In this document: one piece after another, positions 22,987 through 35,118 of the stretch
Layout: every line of letters begins with the position of its first letter
Numbering within the stretch: position 1 is the first letter of the stretch
Assembly (NCBI GenBank): GCA_003194525.1
Contig: NBIV01000059.1
Span: 1 to 64,000, forward strand
Origin: Gracilariopsis chorda
Taxonomy: Eukaryota; Rhodophyta; Florideophyceae; Gracilariales; Gracilariaceae
Direction of reading: 5' to 3'
DNA: 64,000 nucleotides
Program-made: the position numbers and the translations under genes
Notes under the pieces: generated by a model
What the model was told of the DNA's origin: nothing
Seen by the model: the letters and a program-made list of their open reading frames with translations, nothing else
Databases searched by the model: none

Positions 22987-24377
22987 ATGACCAACTGGTC
23001 TGTGATACTACAAACCGCTGTGTTCGAGAGATTTGAACGCGGCACGTCCTGGCAGTCTATTGCTATTACGCACAACATTAGCGCAACAACTTTACGACGT
23101 GTGTACGCTCAATGGGAAAAGACTTATCCCGAATCGCAACCAACGCATCCAAATGACATCCATCTATCGCTTTCCAGACATGGAAGACGTCCAGGACTCA
23201 CTGAAGATGAAGAACAGATAATTGCAGAGAGCGTTATATACTTTGGTGACAACAACACACCTCTGACAAAACATGGAGTTTGCGATCTAGTTCAAGAGTT
23301 CGTTTCTTTACTTCCCCCACCTCGCCAAGCAGCCATTAGCTTCTTTCCAAACCACCCTTCCCCTTGCTGGGTAACACTCTTCGCACGCAGAAACAGTCTT
23401 GATATCACACCAGTACGGTTGATGGAGGACAAACGCTTAACGGCAGCGACTGCAGAAAATCTTACTGAACACATATCCAGAGTTCAGGCGGCTATAGTTA
23501 GATATAACATCAATGATCCTCGGCATATCTTCAACACTGACCAGTCCAGAGTGTCATTTTCAAAACTGAAGGGAAGAAGTCTGCGAAAGGGAGTAGGAAA
23601 AAAAGGAATGCAGTTGTTGCAAACAGCGTTGACCACCCAAGGAAGTATTGACAGGGTCACAGTTATGTCCGTGGTTAACGCCAGCGGACAAGGCTACAAG
23701 CCTGCCATCCTCTTTCCTGGAAAACACGCTCACTATCGGAAGGTAAAAGGTGTCATTCAAACGCTTCATACTGTTCTTCCTCCCTGCTATCTATTCCAAC
23801 GAAACCCAGCAGGTATGGATACCGATATCGTCTTCAGCTGGGCAATAGCATTCGTCATAGAGACCAAAGATATTCGTGCGGGTAATCAGAAGCTACTCCT
23901 ACTCCTGGATGGTTCTGGCTCCCATATCCAATATAAGACTTTGAAGCTATTCAAGGACAACGGCATAGTAGTTATTGCATTGCCAGCGCATACCTCTCAC
24001 ATTACTCAGCCACTGGATGTGTCCTTGTTCAGCTCGTTCAAGTCATATCTTCAGTTGGAGCTGCACAAAGCAGCGCGACAAAAGCGAAAGCTGAATGCTT
24101 TTGACATCGAACAGTGCATACGTAATGCCTTCTCCAGTTCCCATACTGCCACAAACATCCGTTCAGGGCTCCACAAGACGGGGGTATGGGATCTTGAGCT
24201 AGCGAGGCCAAATTTTCAACCTTTGCGAAGACATGTTAGAAATATGAACGGTGAGGATGTTAGTTTGGTATCAGTCAATGAGCTTCTGCAGAGGTTCAAG
24301 AAACAGCATCGTACATTAACTCGAGAGATGCTTGTAGAGGAAAGCGGGCACATCAAGGTTGACAAAACTTCGGGATC
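22987..24377 (+). pseudogene. pogo/Tigger-type transposase, N-terminal part, split by a retrotransposon
   Basis: Open from ATG at 22987 to 24377, where the chromovirus LTR begins; the frame then runs on into LTR sequence until 24471. N-terminal helix-turn-helix (FERFERGTSWQSIAITHNIS) is followed by a second DNA-binding region and the DDE_1 domain: IFNTDQSRVSF, LLLLDGSGSHI and SHITQPLDVSLF, giving Asp at about residues 185, 308 and 344, with 35 residues between the last two. The rest of the gene is at 36028-36346. With the insertion and one target copy removed, the two parts total exactly 570 codons including the stop with no other lesion. Candidate inverted ends (cgcgccctttt near 22894 and cgggcgatttt near 36395) are too weak to rely on. 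Confidence 0.88.
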
Positions 24378-25281
24378 TGAAGTGCAATCCTCAAAGAGGA
24401 AGACTCATCGATGCCCTGTGGACTTGGTGTTTTTGCCGCTTTCGCGTGTTTATGATTACTACCGCTATTAGCGGGTGTCTCAGCCCTCAGCGGATCCGCG
24501 CTGTGCGCCAGGTGCACACCTGTGCATGCGCCGTGTGCCGCCCAAGGCGTGAGTGGACCACGTGTGACACGGATAGTCAAAAGGAGGTTGGCACCACGGT
24601 GTGGACATTTAGTTAAGTTATATATATTATTTATTATTTATCTACGTTACAGTAGGGAGATTACTACACTATGTAGTGGCTCGGCGACCTCGCCCTGACA
24701 CTGAGTAAACTTCCCCAACCAGGGGTTCTTGGCTCTAAGTCTTTTCCACTTTCGCGAGTCTTCTACACTCCTCGGAGGTAAAGCCGCGTTACTAACGGTA
24801 GACCTATCCACCCTGCGTCACTAGGAGTATCACCGCCTTGGGCAATTGTCACTTAATTCACCACCGCCGTGTTCTCGCCCCTGTATAGGGTTTCTTTTGT
24901 ACCTTTTTCCGTGGTCCCGTTGGCCCACACCCCCGTCACCCCCAATCGGGCATCCCCCGTATTTCCCTTACCCCACTCTCGTGGTTTCTACCCCTTTATG
25001 TGGTTGCTCGTCACCGCTGACGCGTGTCTCTCGTGCCGGTATCCCGTGACGTCTTCCCCCACTTACGTGGACTCGTACTGCTTGGAAGGGCTGTTTTCCC
25101 ATTCGTGGTGATCCTAATCCTACCGTTTCAACTCTCCCTGCTTGGCGTGAGGGTGAGCCTCGGCTTTATAACCCGACTTCGTCGTGCTCATCCGGAGAGG
25201 CTCCGTTCGCTGTGTTACCCTCCAGAGGGGAAGATTCCGAACGTCTTCGTGTGTTGTCCCGCTTGCGGGTATTGCACTACA
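24378..25281 (+). repeat. 5' LTR of element 1
   Basis: 904 bp, matching the 3' LTR nearly base for base with scattered substitutions and compensating single-base indels (for example ttgta versus ttga near 24898). After its TACA end comes aagtggtctcccgacc; tggtctcccgacc may be the primer-binding site, tRNA not identified. Confidence 0.93.
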
Positions 25282-25375
25282 AAGTGGTCTCCCGACCTAG
25301 AATCGGAAACGGTTAGGTTTTGTATTACCTCTCCTCGGAGATTCACTCTCCAAACTTTTGGTTTCTTACCATTTC

Positions 25376-27511
25376 ATGGGAGTTTTTGGTCTACACATGT
25401 CTTGGCGACCATCCTCCGCCGAACCCGTTGTCACGCGGAGTCGTTCCGTCAGTGACGTGGAACAGGCAGAGATCTCGAAGGTCCCCGCTGGCCACCCTCG
25501 ACGTGCCACTTTGCGAGGCAAGTCGAAGGGTCAAGACTCGTCGAGAGCCCAGAAACCCCCACCTAAGGCGTTGAAGGACGCTCCCAACTCTGGTGTCGAC
25601 CCGGCTTCTGCCGATGTAGCTTCACCCCGGAGGGGAAACCCCGATACCGATGCCCCCCCTAGTGTCCAAGCGCAGCTTGAGGATGTGCGTGAAGCACACA
25701 ATCCCCTCGTGGAGGAGTTTGAAGTCCTCCGTGTCAGGTTTGATACCTCTTCTATGAAGGATTTGGCTGAGGACATTCGCCCTTTAAGGGCAGATGTCAG
25801 CACTGTGTTGGAATGTTTTGGTGGCCCTGCAAACTATGTTGAGAATGTGGAAACCCGATTTGATCGTGTCAGTGCCCGTCTGAGGACGTTGGAGCAAACT
25901 ATCTTGATGGATGACAACGTCCCGGGTGAGGCCGCTGCTGTCTCGCAAAAAGCGAAGCGCGAGAAGAAAGATTCTACCCGCCGCACTCGTAAGAAGCAGC
26001 CCAAGCACGATCCCGACTCGTTGGATTCCTCCCTGTCTTCACAGGATTCTCACCATTCTGATGGTTCGGTGTCGTCGGATTCTTCGTCGGACGATGATCG
26101 TCGCCGACGCCCGTCCCATTCTAAACGGTCTTCTTCCACCCAAGGTTTGATTCGCCCCCGAAGGAAGGGAAGGAAACACTTAGGATTGAGGGAGCTCAAA
26201 TGAACTAATCCCCTCTACAAGAGGTAGGTATCGTACCGATATTATCGGCTTGAGGACTCCTCATTGGATCGTACACCCCGTGGTACGGGTAAGGTGAAGG
26301 ACTGCATAAATCGTATGCAGCTTTCCCTTCGTAACCAGTCCTTTTCTGGAGAGGATCCCATGTTGGTGTTAGACTTCCTCGGAAGGTTCGTTTCCGAAGC
26401 GGACATACTTGGTATGAACGAAGGACAGGCGTTTATTGCCCTACCGTATTTTCTACGTGGCCTCGCCGAGGATCAATACAACTCTGTAAGAGGTTCTTCC
26501 CGAGCCTTCGAAGGAGGTGTAACGTGCTGGCCAGAAGCGGTTCAGTACCTCTTGCGATCCTACGCGACGAACAACGCTATTCAAGTGGCTATTCTCGCTT
26601 TACGCGATACCCGCCAGAAATCTGGAGAGACGGAAACCGAGTTCTCGGTACGCCTTAATAAGGCTTTCCAAAGGTGTGGCAATGTTCACTCCTCTGGAGA
26701 GCGCTGCCCCATGTACATCGATGGATTAGATCCGGCAATCCGTACGCTGGTGGCCCGATATCGGGAGGATCGTCGTAACACCACCTACCTGGAGTTGATT
26801 CAACACGCGCAAGCGGAAGGTGACGCACTTCGAGCTCGTATCCCTGCATCGAAGTCTCGTCTCGCCAAGGCGTTGATGATGGAAGCCATTTCACCATCTT
26901 TATCGCTAGCAGCGTGTGGACGCCCTTCAAGGGACTACGATAACGTGTACCTCGCTCAGGCCGGTGCTCAGTCTATTCCGACCACGGAACTGCCGTCCAC
27001 GACGGATGCGTCCTACGACACAGCTCAGGAGAATTCCCTGCTGCATGTTGACGGACCCCGTGTTCACGGACCTTGCATTCCCTATGCGAATGGTGCCCTC
27101 CGGCAGAGTCGTCCCGGATGGAAGGATACCCGCCCAGCAGTGGGACACACGGATGCTCGTTCCGGTCAGCCGCCCCCACGCTTTGGAGTCATATGCCACA
27201 TATGTTACGAACACGGTCACATTTCACCGGACTGCATCCTCACTTTGAGAGAAGTAACCCGAGTGATCAGTAACTATGAAGCCCTTACTCCAGCGGAGAA
27301 ACAGACCGTTCCGACTGCATCGTATTTACGGGCGAAGACGGGCTTCCCCCGGAATATCCCGGATACGAACCCGCGACACGCGTTGCTTTCACCTGCTGAG
27401 CAGGTCACTAACCCCCGTCTTGTTCGACAAGACACCCCCGCTAGCGCTCCACTGCTAGTGGTTCAGAATTCTGAGACCCCGCCTCAGGCGGAACGGGCTC
27501 AGGAAAACTGA
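25376..27511 (+). pseudogene. gag: Gag of element 1, two in-frame stops
   Basis: Frame with ATG at 25376 or, more likely, 25397 (MSWRPSS). A Ser/Asp-rich and basic first part ends at TGA 26201 with a second stop, TAG, at 26225. The same frame then continues with a capsid-like region (FSGEDPMLVLDFLGRFVSEA, YFLRGLAEDQYNS, VQYLLRSYATNNA, FSVRLNKAFQRCG) and a CCHC zinc knuckle CHICYEHGHISPDC at 27194-27235. It ends in TGA at 27509. Both internal stops could come from single C-to-T changes. Gag packages the element RNA; the knuckle binds nucleic acid. Confidence 0.85.
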
Positions 27512-28930
27512 TTTCGGGAGTCTCTCCTACGGGAGAGGTGCCCTCAGAGTTGAGGTTGAAGGCGCCCGAGGCGTCACTGCCTCGCTCCCCGGTCAAAATC
27601 CTTACTAGGAAAAAGGCCGTCTCAGACGTGAACTCTGAACACTTTAGTGTTCTGCGTCGACCGTGGAAACGTGTTCGAAACAACCGGTTCCCGGACAGAG
27701 TTTTGGTAATGGCCAAGAGAAACTACAAGGTATATGCTGACTTTGGCCTTTCCACCCAGTTTATGGTGCGAGTTCTCACTGTTTTGGACACAGTTGCAGG
27801 CCCGAACTTCATTGTTGAGTCGCTCCTGCCACCGTCATTGCAGTGTCAGATCCGCCAAGGCGTGATACTGGATGTCGCGGATGCGAATGATAACCCGTTA
27901 TCAACGGTTGGGACAATCGACCTGGTCGTGCGCCTTGGCTCCTTTCTTGTGAAACTCAACTTTATTGTTTGTGGGAAACTTGCCGCCCCTTTGATCTTGG
28001 GATGCGACTTCTGTGACAGATTCGTCGATGCCATCAGGCCCCGTCTAAGACGTGTGGAAATGGAAGACGGCTCCTCCGTTCCGATCGTACGTCGTCCTCT
28101 ACGACGTGCCTCGAAGAAGCACGTGCCATTACCTGCTGCGCAGGAACCCCCACCGGCTTCCCGGGACTCTACAAAGCTCAGCGTTGCCGCGTCTGTCCAA
28201 CTTCCACCGGAATCTCAAGTTTGGGTACGAATCACTTCCCGTCAACATGGTTTACGAGTAATTCAACCCCTTTCATCCTTATATGATAGGTATCAACTCG
28301 CCGTGGCAAATGGAGTAGCTCAAATTGAGCCCGACAAACCATTCAACGTGCTGGTCGCCAATCTAGGCTCTACGCCCCAGTCACTGGTGAAAAACCAAGT
28401 CATTGGTTCGGTAATGCCCCACCCCACCGCGATGGTTCCCACGAGAATGACCGCCGCCGATGTTCTCGGTCTCGTTCACTCTAAGGAGGGGGAGGACACT
28501 GCCGTCCAAATGCCGAAATGCTCGGATGCTAAGCCGGTTCCAACGAGTTACGACCGGATTGATCCCGTGAAAGAACTCGAGGACCTCGATCTCGGTCATG
28601 TGCCGGAATTGCACCGTGAACGTCTCCGTGAGATGCTACGGAATTTCACCACGATGTGGGATGGCTCCCTAGGGGAGATTACTACAACGGAGCACCGGAT
28701 TGACTTGCTACCTGATACCAGGCCAATCGCTCAGCACCCCTATAGGGCAGGCCCTAAAGCTCGAGAAGAGGAAGAATTCCAAGTGGTAAAGATGCTCCGA
28801 GCTGGAGTAATAGAACCGGCTCAGTCGCCGTGGGCATCCCGAGTGGTACTGGCTCCGAAACCGGATGGATCCTGGCGCTTTTGCGTCGACTACTGTCGAC
28901 TGAACGCCGTAACCATCAAGGATATGCCTG
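27475..28930 (+). pseudogene. pol: Pol of element 1: protease and start of reverse transcriptase
   Basis: This frame overlaps the end of gag by about 37 bases and is shifted -1 relative to it, so Gag-Pol would need -1 frameshifting; I see no canonical slippery heptamer. Protease: VLDTVAGPNFI, where the DTG triplet has become DTV, then PLILGCDFC. Reverse transcriptase begins after HRIDLLPDTRPI, with AGVIEPAQSPWASRVVLAPK and GSWRFCVDYCRLN. One base is missing near 28925, so the frame ends at TGA 28945 while the enzyme continues in the next frame. Confidence 0.88.
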
Positions 28931-31880
28931 ATCCCACGAATGGATGAGTACATCGATTCACTCGGAAATGCTACCGTTTTCACGGCTCTAGACGCCAATT
29001 GAGGATACTGGCAGGTGCCCGTCAGGGAACCAGACCGCGACAAGACTGCTTTTGTCCGTCATTCCGGACTCTACCGTTTCAAACGGATGCCTTTTGGTTT
29101 GAACAGTGCTCCCGCTACTTTTCAGCGTGCTATGGACATACTACTGGCTCGCTTCAAATGGCGTACATGCCTCGTCTACCTGGACGATATCATAGTATTC
29201 TCAGATAATCTGGATGACCACCTCACACACGTGAGAGATATCATTACCACGCTACGTGAAGCTGGAGTTACTCTCAAGTTGAGGAAATGTGAGTTCTTTG
29301 CAGATACAGTGAAGTATCTGGGCCACATAATCCGCCCTGGGCGTGTGATGATCGAGGAAGCTCGAGTTAAGTCGCTCTGTCAAGCGAAGGAACCCGCCAC
29401 AGAACCGGATCTACGCTCCTTTCTAGGATTAGTCAACGTCTATCAACGGTTTATCCCGAATTGTGCGGATATCTCAGCACCCTTGAACGCGCTCTTGCGG
29501 AAAGGCCAACCACCGAAATTGGAACCCTTTACTTCCGTCGAGACGGAGGCTTATAACTCCGTCAAGGAGGCTGTAATATCAGCACCGATCTTATCGTTAC
29601 CGAAACCCGGACTACCGTTTACCGTAGACACGGATGCTCGTGACTACAAAGTAGGTTGCGCTCTCTTTCAGACAACTTCCGAAGGAGAACGAACCCTTAT
29701 TGGGTACTGGTCACGGTCACTGAATGTTCACGAGCGGAATTACTCCGTCTCGGAGAAAGAGTGTCTTGCAGTTGTGTGGGCACTCTCCACTCTCCGCCCC
29801 TATCTTATGGGTGTGCACTTCACCGTTTACACGGATCAATCGTCCTTACGATGGCTCATGACAGTCTCTGAACCGTCAGGCCACTTAATGCGTTGGAGGC
29901 TCCACCTTGCGGAACTCGACTTCGAGGTGATCTACAAGAAGGGCACAAAGAACGCTCAGGCAGACGCGCTGTCGCGTTTACTCACGGATGGTGAAACTCT
30001 ACCCGCTGGGGACGAGGATATTCCTTGCTTCGTCGTCAACGGTCGAGAACCGGAGGCCCCGGACCGTGAACCCGATAACTCGGATGAAGAACCGGAATCG
30101 GATGATGAACTGGACGCACTACTCGTCTCGGACGATGCTCAGAAACCCCCACCGAGTAATTTCGTGCCAATACCCCGGGAGGAGATGGTCAGAGAACAAC
30201 AAGGTGATCCCTTCTGTACTCAGATTCGCGCCCGACTTAATTGCGGTGCGCAACTCCCTTTCGAGGTGAATGATGTTGGATACCTCGTCAGGACGGATCA
30301 AACAACTCCACAGGTAGTGGTACCGCATACTCTACAATCTAGAGTGTTGCACTTGTCGCACTATGCGAAACTTGGTGGACACGCCGGTGGACGGAAACTT
30401 TACCTCACGTTGTGACGGAATTACTATTGGCCAGCCATGGCTGTGGATTGCTACGCGACTGTGCGGTCATGCACGGAGTGTGCCAAAAACCGGTTCAAAC
30501 CCCGGAAGCACTCAACAAAGTTGAAGTTATTTCCAGCAAGGGCCCCTCTCGAGTTTGTCGCAATTGACCTCTTGGGACCGCTGCTCAACACAAAGTGTGG
30601 ACATAAGTTTTTACTCGTTATCACGGATCGTTTCTCCAAGTTGGTTCGCACCGTACCTTTACGGAAGATATCCACTTTCGCGGTGGCGCAAGCCTTCGTC
30701 ACCCATTGGGTATTTGTCTACGGACCACCGGTTAACATTCTATCCGATAACGGAAAGCAATTCGCATCGCAATTCTTTGAGGACGTGTGTCGGATTCTCG
30801 ATATCAAGAATCTGTTCACAAAGACCTACCACCCCCAGTTTAATGGGCAAGTGGAGCGGTTTAACCGAACGCTGTTAGCCTCTCTTCGTTCTTACGTTGC
30901 TGATCACCCCAAAACATGGGACCTGTACACTGACGCCTTGACGTTTGCGTATAACACACAGGTACACCGTACAACGGGTTTGACTCCATTTGAATTGGTA
31001 CTTTCGCGTCATCCGCCCGCCGTAGCGTTGGAACCCCAGCCTACGGTGGCAAACTTCCCTTCCGTGAAGGATTATCGCCAACGATGGAAAGTATGGCTTA
31101 CGAAGTTAATCCCGGTCGCCCAGAGCTCCATGGCACGAGCACAGGCCGCGTACAAGCGTGATTTTGACTCTCGTGTACGAGGTACAGCACCGCCAATTAA
31201 GGATGGTGACTACGTCTTCGTCCGTAAAGAGCACTGGAACCCTGATAAGGAGAAACGGCATAAGCTCTCACCCGTGGCGGACGGTCCCTACAAGGTCATA
31301 TCAGTGGATAACGACACCTTAGTGGTGGAAATGAACGACGCTCATGAGCGGATTTCCCGCGATCGCGTTGTTATGGCACCGCCACCCTCTGTAGAGGTTG
31401 CTTACCAAGATGAGAACCAACACACCCCAGTGGAACAACCCACATCTGTGGTTAACAGGCCTTCTGTGTTGCCACACCCTTCAAGGGGACTCTCAGATAT
31501 ACCGTCCTTATCGGACGCAGGCCCGAATGGCCTTTCTTCTCTAACGCCACCGCGCGGTGTCTATCCCCACAGTTTGGGCGCTTCTACCACTCCCCATGCC
31601 GCTCCATCTAAGGAGGAGGAGGAGAACCCTAACTCTCGTCGAGAGACTGAAACCGCTTCGTTGCGTCATGACAACCGTGGTGCACGGACCTCCGGACACA
31701 TCGAAAAGGACAATAGTGGACCGAAAAGTCCGTCTACTGACGTGCCATCTTCGCATTTGCGCGCTACAGCTCCCGCTGAGCCCTCTCGAGGATTTCTACC
31801 GCATCTGCGCCAGATCGCACTCCCCATCGGGATTCTAGTCGTCAAAATGCACCACGCAGTGGGAAGTCTCTCGCCAAAGA
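28931..31880 (+). pseudogene. pol: Pol of element 1: reverse transcriptase, RNase H, integrase
   Basis: Continues RT with YIDSLGNATVFTALDAN, then TGA at 29000 just before GYWQV, MPFGLNSAPATFQ and the catalytic YLDD at 29177-29188. RNase H shows FTVDTDA, SEKECLAVVWAL and VYTDQSS, then QADALSR. The integrase zinc-binding region HLSHYAKLGGHAG is cut by TGA at 30413 but continues YYWPAM and CTEC. The integrase core has Asp in VAIDLLGP (30566), Asp in ILSDNGKQF and Glu in GQVERFNR with 35 residues between, followed by GPYKVISV-type C-terminal sequence. Around 31820-31880 the frame shifts again. Confidence 0.92.
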
Positions 31881-33057
31881 GAAATCGTTGCAGGAAACTA
31901 TTTGCGTTCGCGATACTGAAGCGGCTGTGCCGTCGAGCGTTGATCCGCATTCCGTGGGTCACGGTTCGTCAACAACAGCTACGCTGGATAATGCAGAGCA
32001 GGCCCTCGCGGGATCCTCTGAGCCGACTACACCGGACGTGGTAACTCCTACTGCACTGCAGAACACACCGGCCAGGCCGGGCAAGCACACCGTACAGGAC
32101 GGAAGGAAAACGACCAGCAAGCTGGATTCTGGTTTACGACCATCGCACAGTCGCGAACTCACTCCGAGTGTCTCGGTTGATCCCGACAGTGTCGCCGAAA
32201 GTCGCACCGGTCACTTCGAAAGGAACGCACGTCAAAGACGGAAATACTTCGTCGCCGAAGCGAGACAACACACCGGCCGCACCGTTGCAGCCGCCCTCAC
32301 GTGAGAAGGCGGAAGGCAACACGGCGCGGACAACCCTCGACCATCCGTTGCAAACGGCACGTGACCCCGACACCGTACGGACGGCAAAGGCACCAATTAC
32401 CGCCCAAGGCGAGTCGACACGTACTGTACGATGCACCGTGGTACCGACTTCGTCGTCTGAGGCACCCCCGTCAAGACGGATATCTACACACAAACCTGTG
32501 GTTCGCGACCCAGACGCTCATCTTTCAGATGCGTTACAAGCCCCTCAAAGGGTATCGTCAATAGACGCCCCATCAAGGAGTGAAGAAACCGCGAAGCGGG
32601 ATACTTTAACCCACAGCAAGGGTCCCGATACGCATCATCAAGTGGTCGACGCAACCGGCCGTGCCGAGGACCTCCAGGCCCGCGAAACGGATGAATCTAC
32701 CCGGAAACCGGTTAATGACCCCTCTAAGGGCATGGAAAGGCAGTACCAAGCCATGCCCTTTCCGGGGAAGACTGTCCAACACCCACCAGTGGTGGTAGAG
32801 CCTGCCGTGCAGTACGCGATAATGCGAACACGGCGAGGCCGGGAGTCTACAAACAGGAGTTTGTTGTTGACCACATTGTGGAACATTCTTACCATCCAGA
32901 TGGTTACATCCAGTACCGCGTACGCTGGTACGGTTTCGGGCCCGAATATGATTCGGATGAGCCGATAGAGCACCTCCCACGTTCGAAAGTGGTTTCATAT
33001 CATCGCAGAACGCGAACGAGAATCCCAGCATCGGTAATACACGCCCAAGTCGGATAG
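31881..33057 (+). pseudogene. pol: Pol C-terminal extension of element 1 with terminal chromodomain
   Basis: After the integrase come about 300-350 residues rich in Pro, Ser, Thr, Glu and Lys spread over frames 1, 2 and 1 (shifts near 31850, 32200 and 32840). Then 32845-33057 encodes a chromodomain: EFVVDHIVEH, IQYRVRWYGFGPEYDSDEP, IEHLPRS, ending in TAG at 33055. Chromodomains target chromoviruses to marked chromatin. The aromatic positions seem partly present. The long disordered spacer between integrase and chromodomain is unusual. Confidence 0.85.
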
Positions 33058-33271
33058 GCAAGCCACTGCGGTGGAAACGAAGGAAATGAAGGATCGAGTT
33101 GTGGTATGGAAAGGAAGAAAGAAAAGGAAAGAAGAAGGAACACAATTCAACTCGGATTTTATTCGATACGATCGATGGAACACCGACTAGTCGAAGGACT
33201 ACACTACGTCCCAAGGTCGCACCTCCATGGTGAGGTAACACGCCCCCTTACGGGTTGGAACAGCCCCCACC

Positions 33272-35083
33272 TTAGTGGTTATTTCCCTGGAGTCGGGCTA
33301 TCAGAGCATCCCGCATCGCGGTGACATCGCCACTGGCCTCGTTACCTCCCAGCCTCACTTGGCGGAGGAACTGAGAGATCGCGGCAGCCTGACCCGCAGG
33401 GGCCACGTTCGCCTCACCAGGCGTAGAGGACCCACCAGTGGGAAGACCGACCGACGGATTGGACGGCTGACTCACAGGGGCGACTCCAGGAGCATCCATA
33501 CCATATGGTTCTCCCTCTGCCTCGGCGTGACCGGCACCTTCGTCGGGCTCGTTGTCGGACATCGGATCCTCACCGTCGTAGACGTTGTAGTACTCATCGG
33601 CGTCAACAAAACCGGTCGGATGCCCCCAGGGGATATATCTCGGTGCAAACCGGAGCTCGTTCGCTTCCTCCACGGAGATCTCATGCCCCTCCCAAGGGTT
33701 GAAGTAGATGAAGTCACCCGCGAGCGGAGTTCGACGCCCTGGCGACAGGTCGTGTATCCGGCTACCGGCAGTACGCCCACTCTGCTCTAGAGGAACTGAA
33801 GCCCAGTCAACCTGGTCGATGAAATCGAGGAGCCCCGCCACTTTGTCAGCGTTTGCCTCACCACCTAGTGGGATTCGTAAGTCCAGCGCTCGGATGGCGG
33901 CATGGACCCGCAACGGGATGAACCACAGTCTGTACTGGTCATAAACCTCCCAGAGGATGAAAGCCGCTGTGCGGACTGCCCATTCGGTGACTACCACGGA
34001 CCAGAGCCCAGACTGAGGATCCTCGATGAGGTATGAGCCGTAATACGTGATCACGGGAGGCAACTCAATGTGGCAACCTCGGCACGCTTCGAGATGCGAC
34101 CACCACGGTGGAATCGGAACGTACCGACCCCGTCAGTTGACCACGCGGATGCGTTCGACTTCTACGTTCTGATACGGAATTAAATACCCGAGTCGCGACC
34201 GTGCTCGCCGCTCAAAGCGTATCATCGACAAGAAGTTGGCCTTCGCTAAGCGACACATATAGCGGAATTCAGCCCGAATGATCGGTCGTGTCCAGCACAC
34301 CGCGTCTTGGCGCGCCGCGGGAATGCTTCTCCACAAGAGTGGTTCCAAACCCGCGAGGCGGTACCCCATTTCACCTTGGGTGCGATACAATCCGATGTCG
34401 GAGCCCATACCATCGGGGATGGGATACTCAAAGGGAGCCCGGCGAAGCCGTTGATGAGCGAGTAAGACCAACGCCGCGTGCGCGGAAGCTGCTGATTCCC
34501 GACCCCGTCGGACTACCGTGTGCACGGGTATCGCTATGCGATTGCGCCAATCCCACGAACTGGTCACGATTGCCGGAACGTCACCCGGGAGCATTCCGTT
34601 ACCATCGGTATACATCGCCAGAAGCGCATCATTGAACACCGCAGTCGGGTGGAACCAAGGCGCCAACCGGAGAGTCATCGCATGTTGCGAAGGCTGCAGC
34701 CCTACCAGCATGTCGTACGACGGCCACGCTGCCATTACATACCCTCCCGTGGGAGCTGCACTCGCATTTGCGCCTGTTTGTTGCGACGGAGTCGAGAGAC
34801 CGCTCTGCGGTAGAGGCACGGCATGAAATCCGGAGAAGTACTGTAACGCTGTGTTGCTGCCGGCGTTGCTGTTGTTGTCGCCGTTGTTGTTGTTCATCGT
34901 AGATGAAGGAAGCCGAGTAATCGGAGAAGAAGGACGCGAAAGCGTATGTGTTGTTGGAAGAATCTCGGAAGAGTTGGTCGCAGATTCGCTGTTCGCAGCT
35001 AGGTGCTCGTTACCCAGAGTAAGATGGAGAACCGGCGAACCGGACTTACATTTAAGGACCTTGCCTGGTGCTTCCGTCGCCAT
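33272..35083 (-). pseudogene. antisense ORF of element 1, ~600 codons, one TGA
   Basis: On the strand opposite to gag-pol, one frame runs from ATG 35083 to the stop at 33272 (604 codons), broken only by TGA at 34133-34135. It fills the space between the chromodomain and the 3' LTR. The first part is Ser/Asn-rich, followed by a structured region (VFNDALLAMYTDGNG, VTSSWDWRNRIAIP, ALVLLAHQRLRRAPFEY, RAEFRYMCRLAKANFL). After the stop come a CRGC pair, FILWEVYDQYRLWFIP, and an acidic then Gly/Pro-rich tail. No family recognised. The sense strand here has only short frames. Its length and low lesion count against pol suggest selection before the copy died. An antisense transcript could start in the 3' LTR; that is inference. 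Confidence 0.6.
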
Positions 35084-35106
35084 CGTGGATGTCGTATTTG
35101 CACCTC

Positions 35107-35118
35107 AGGAGAGGGATA
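35107..35118 (+). promoter_or_regulatory. polypurine tract of element 1
   Basis: aggagagggata lies directly before the 3' LTR start TGAATTG at 35119, where plus-strand priming is expected. Confidence 0.7.

Noticed and set aside
24869..25111. Frames in the 5' LTR and their matches at 35652-35852
   Set aside because: They recur only because LTRs are identical repeats, and no domain is seen.
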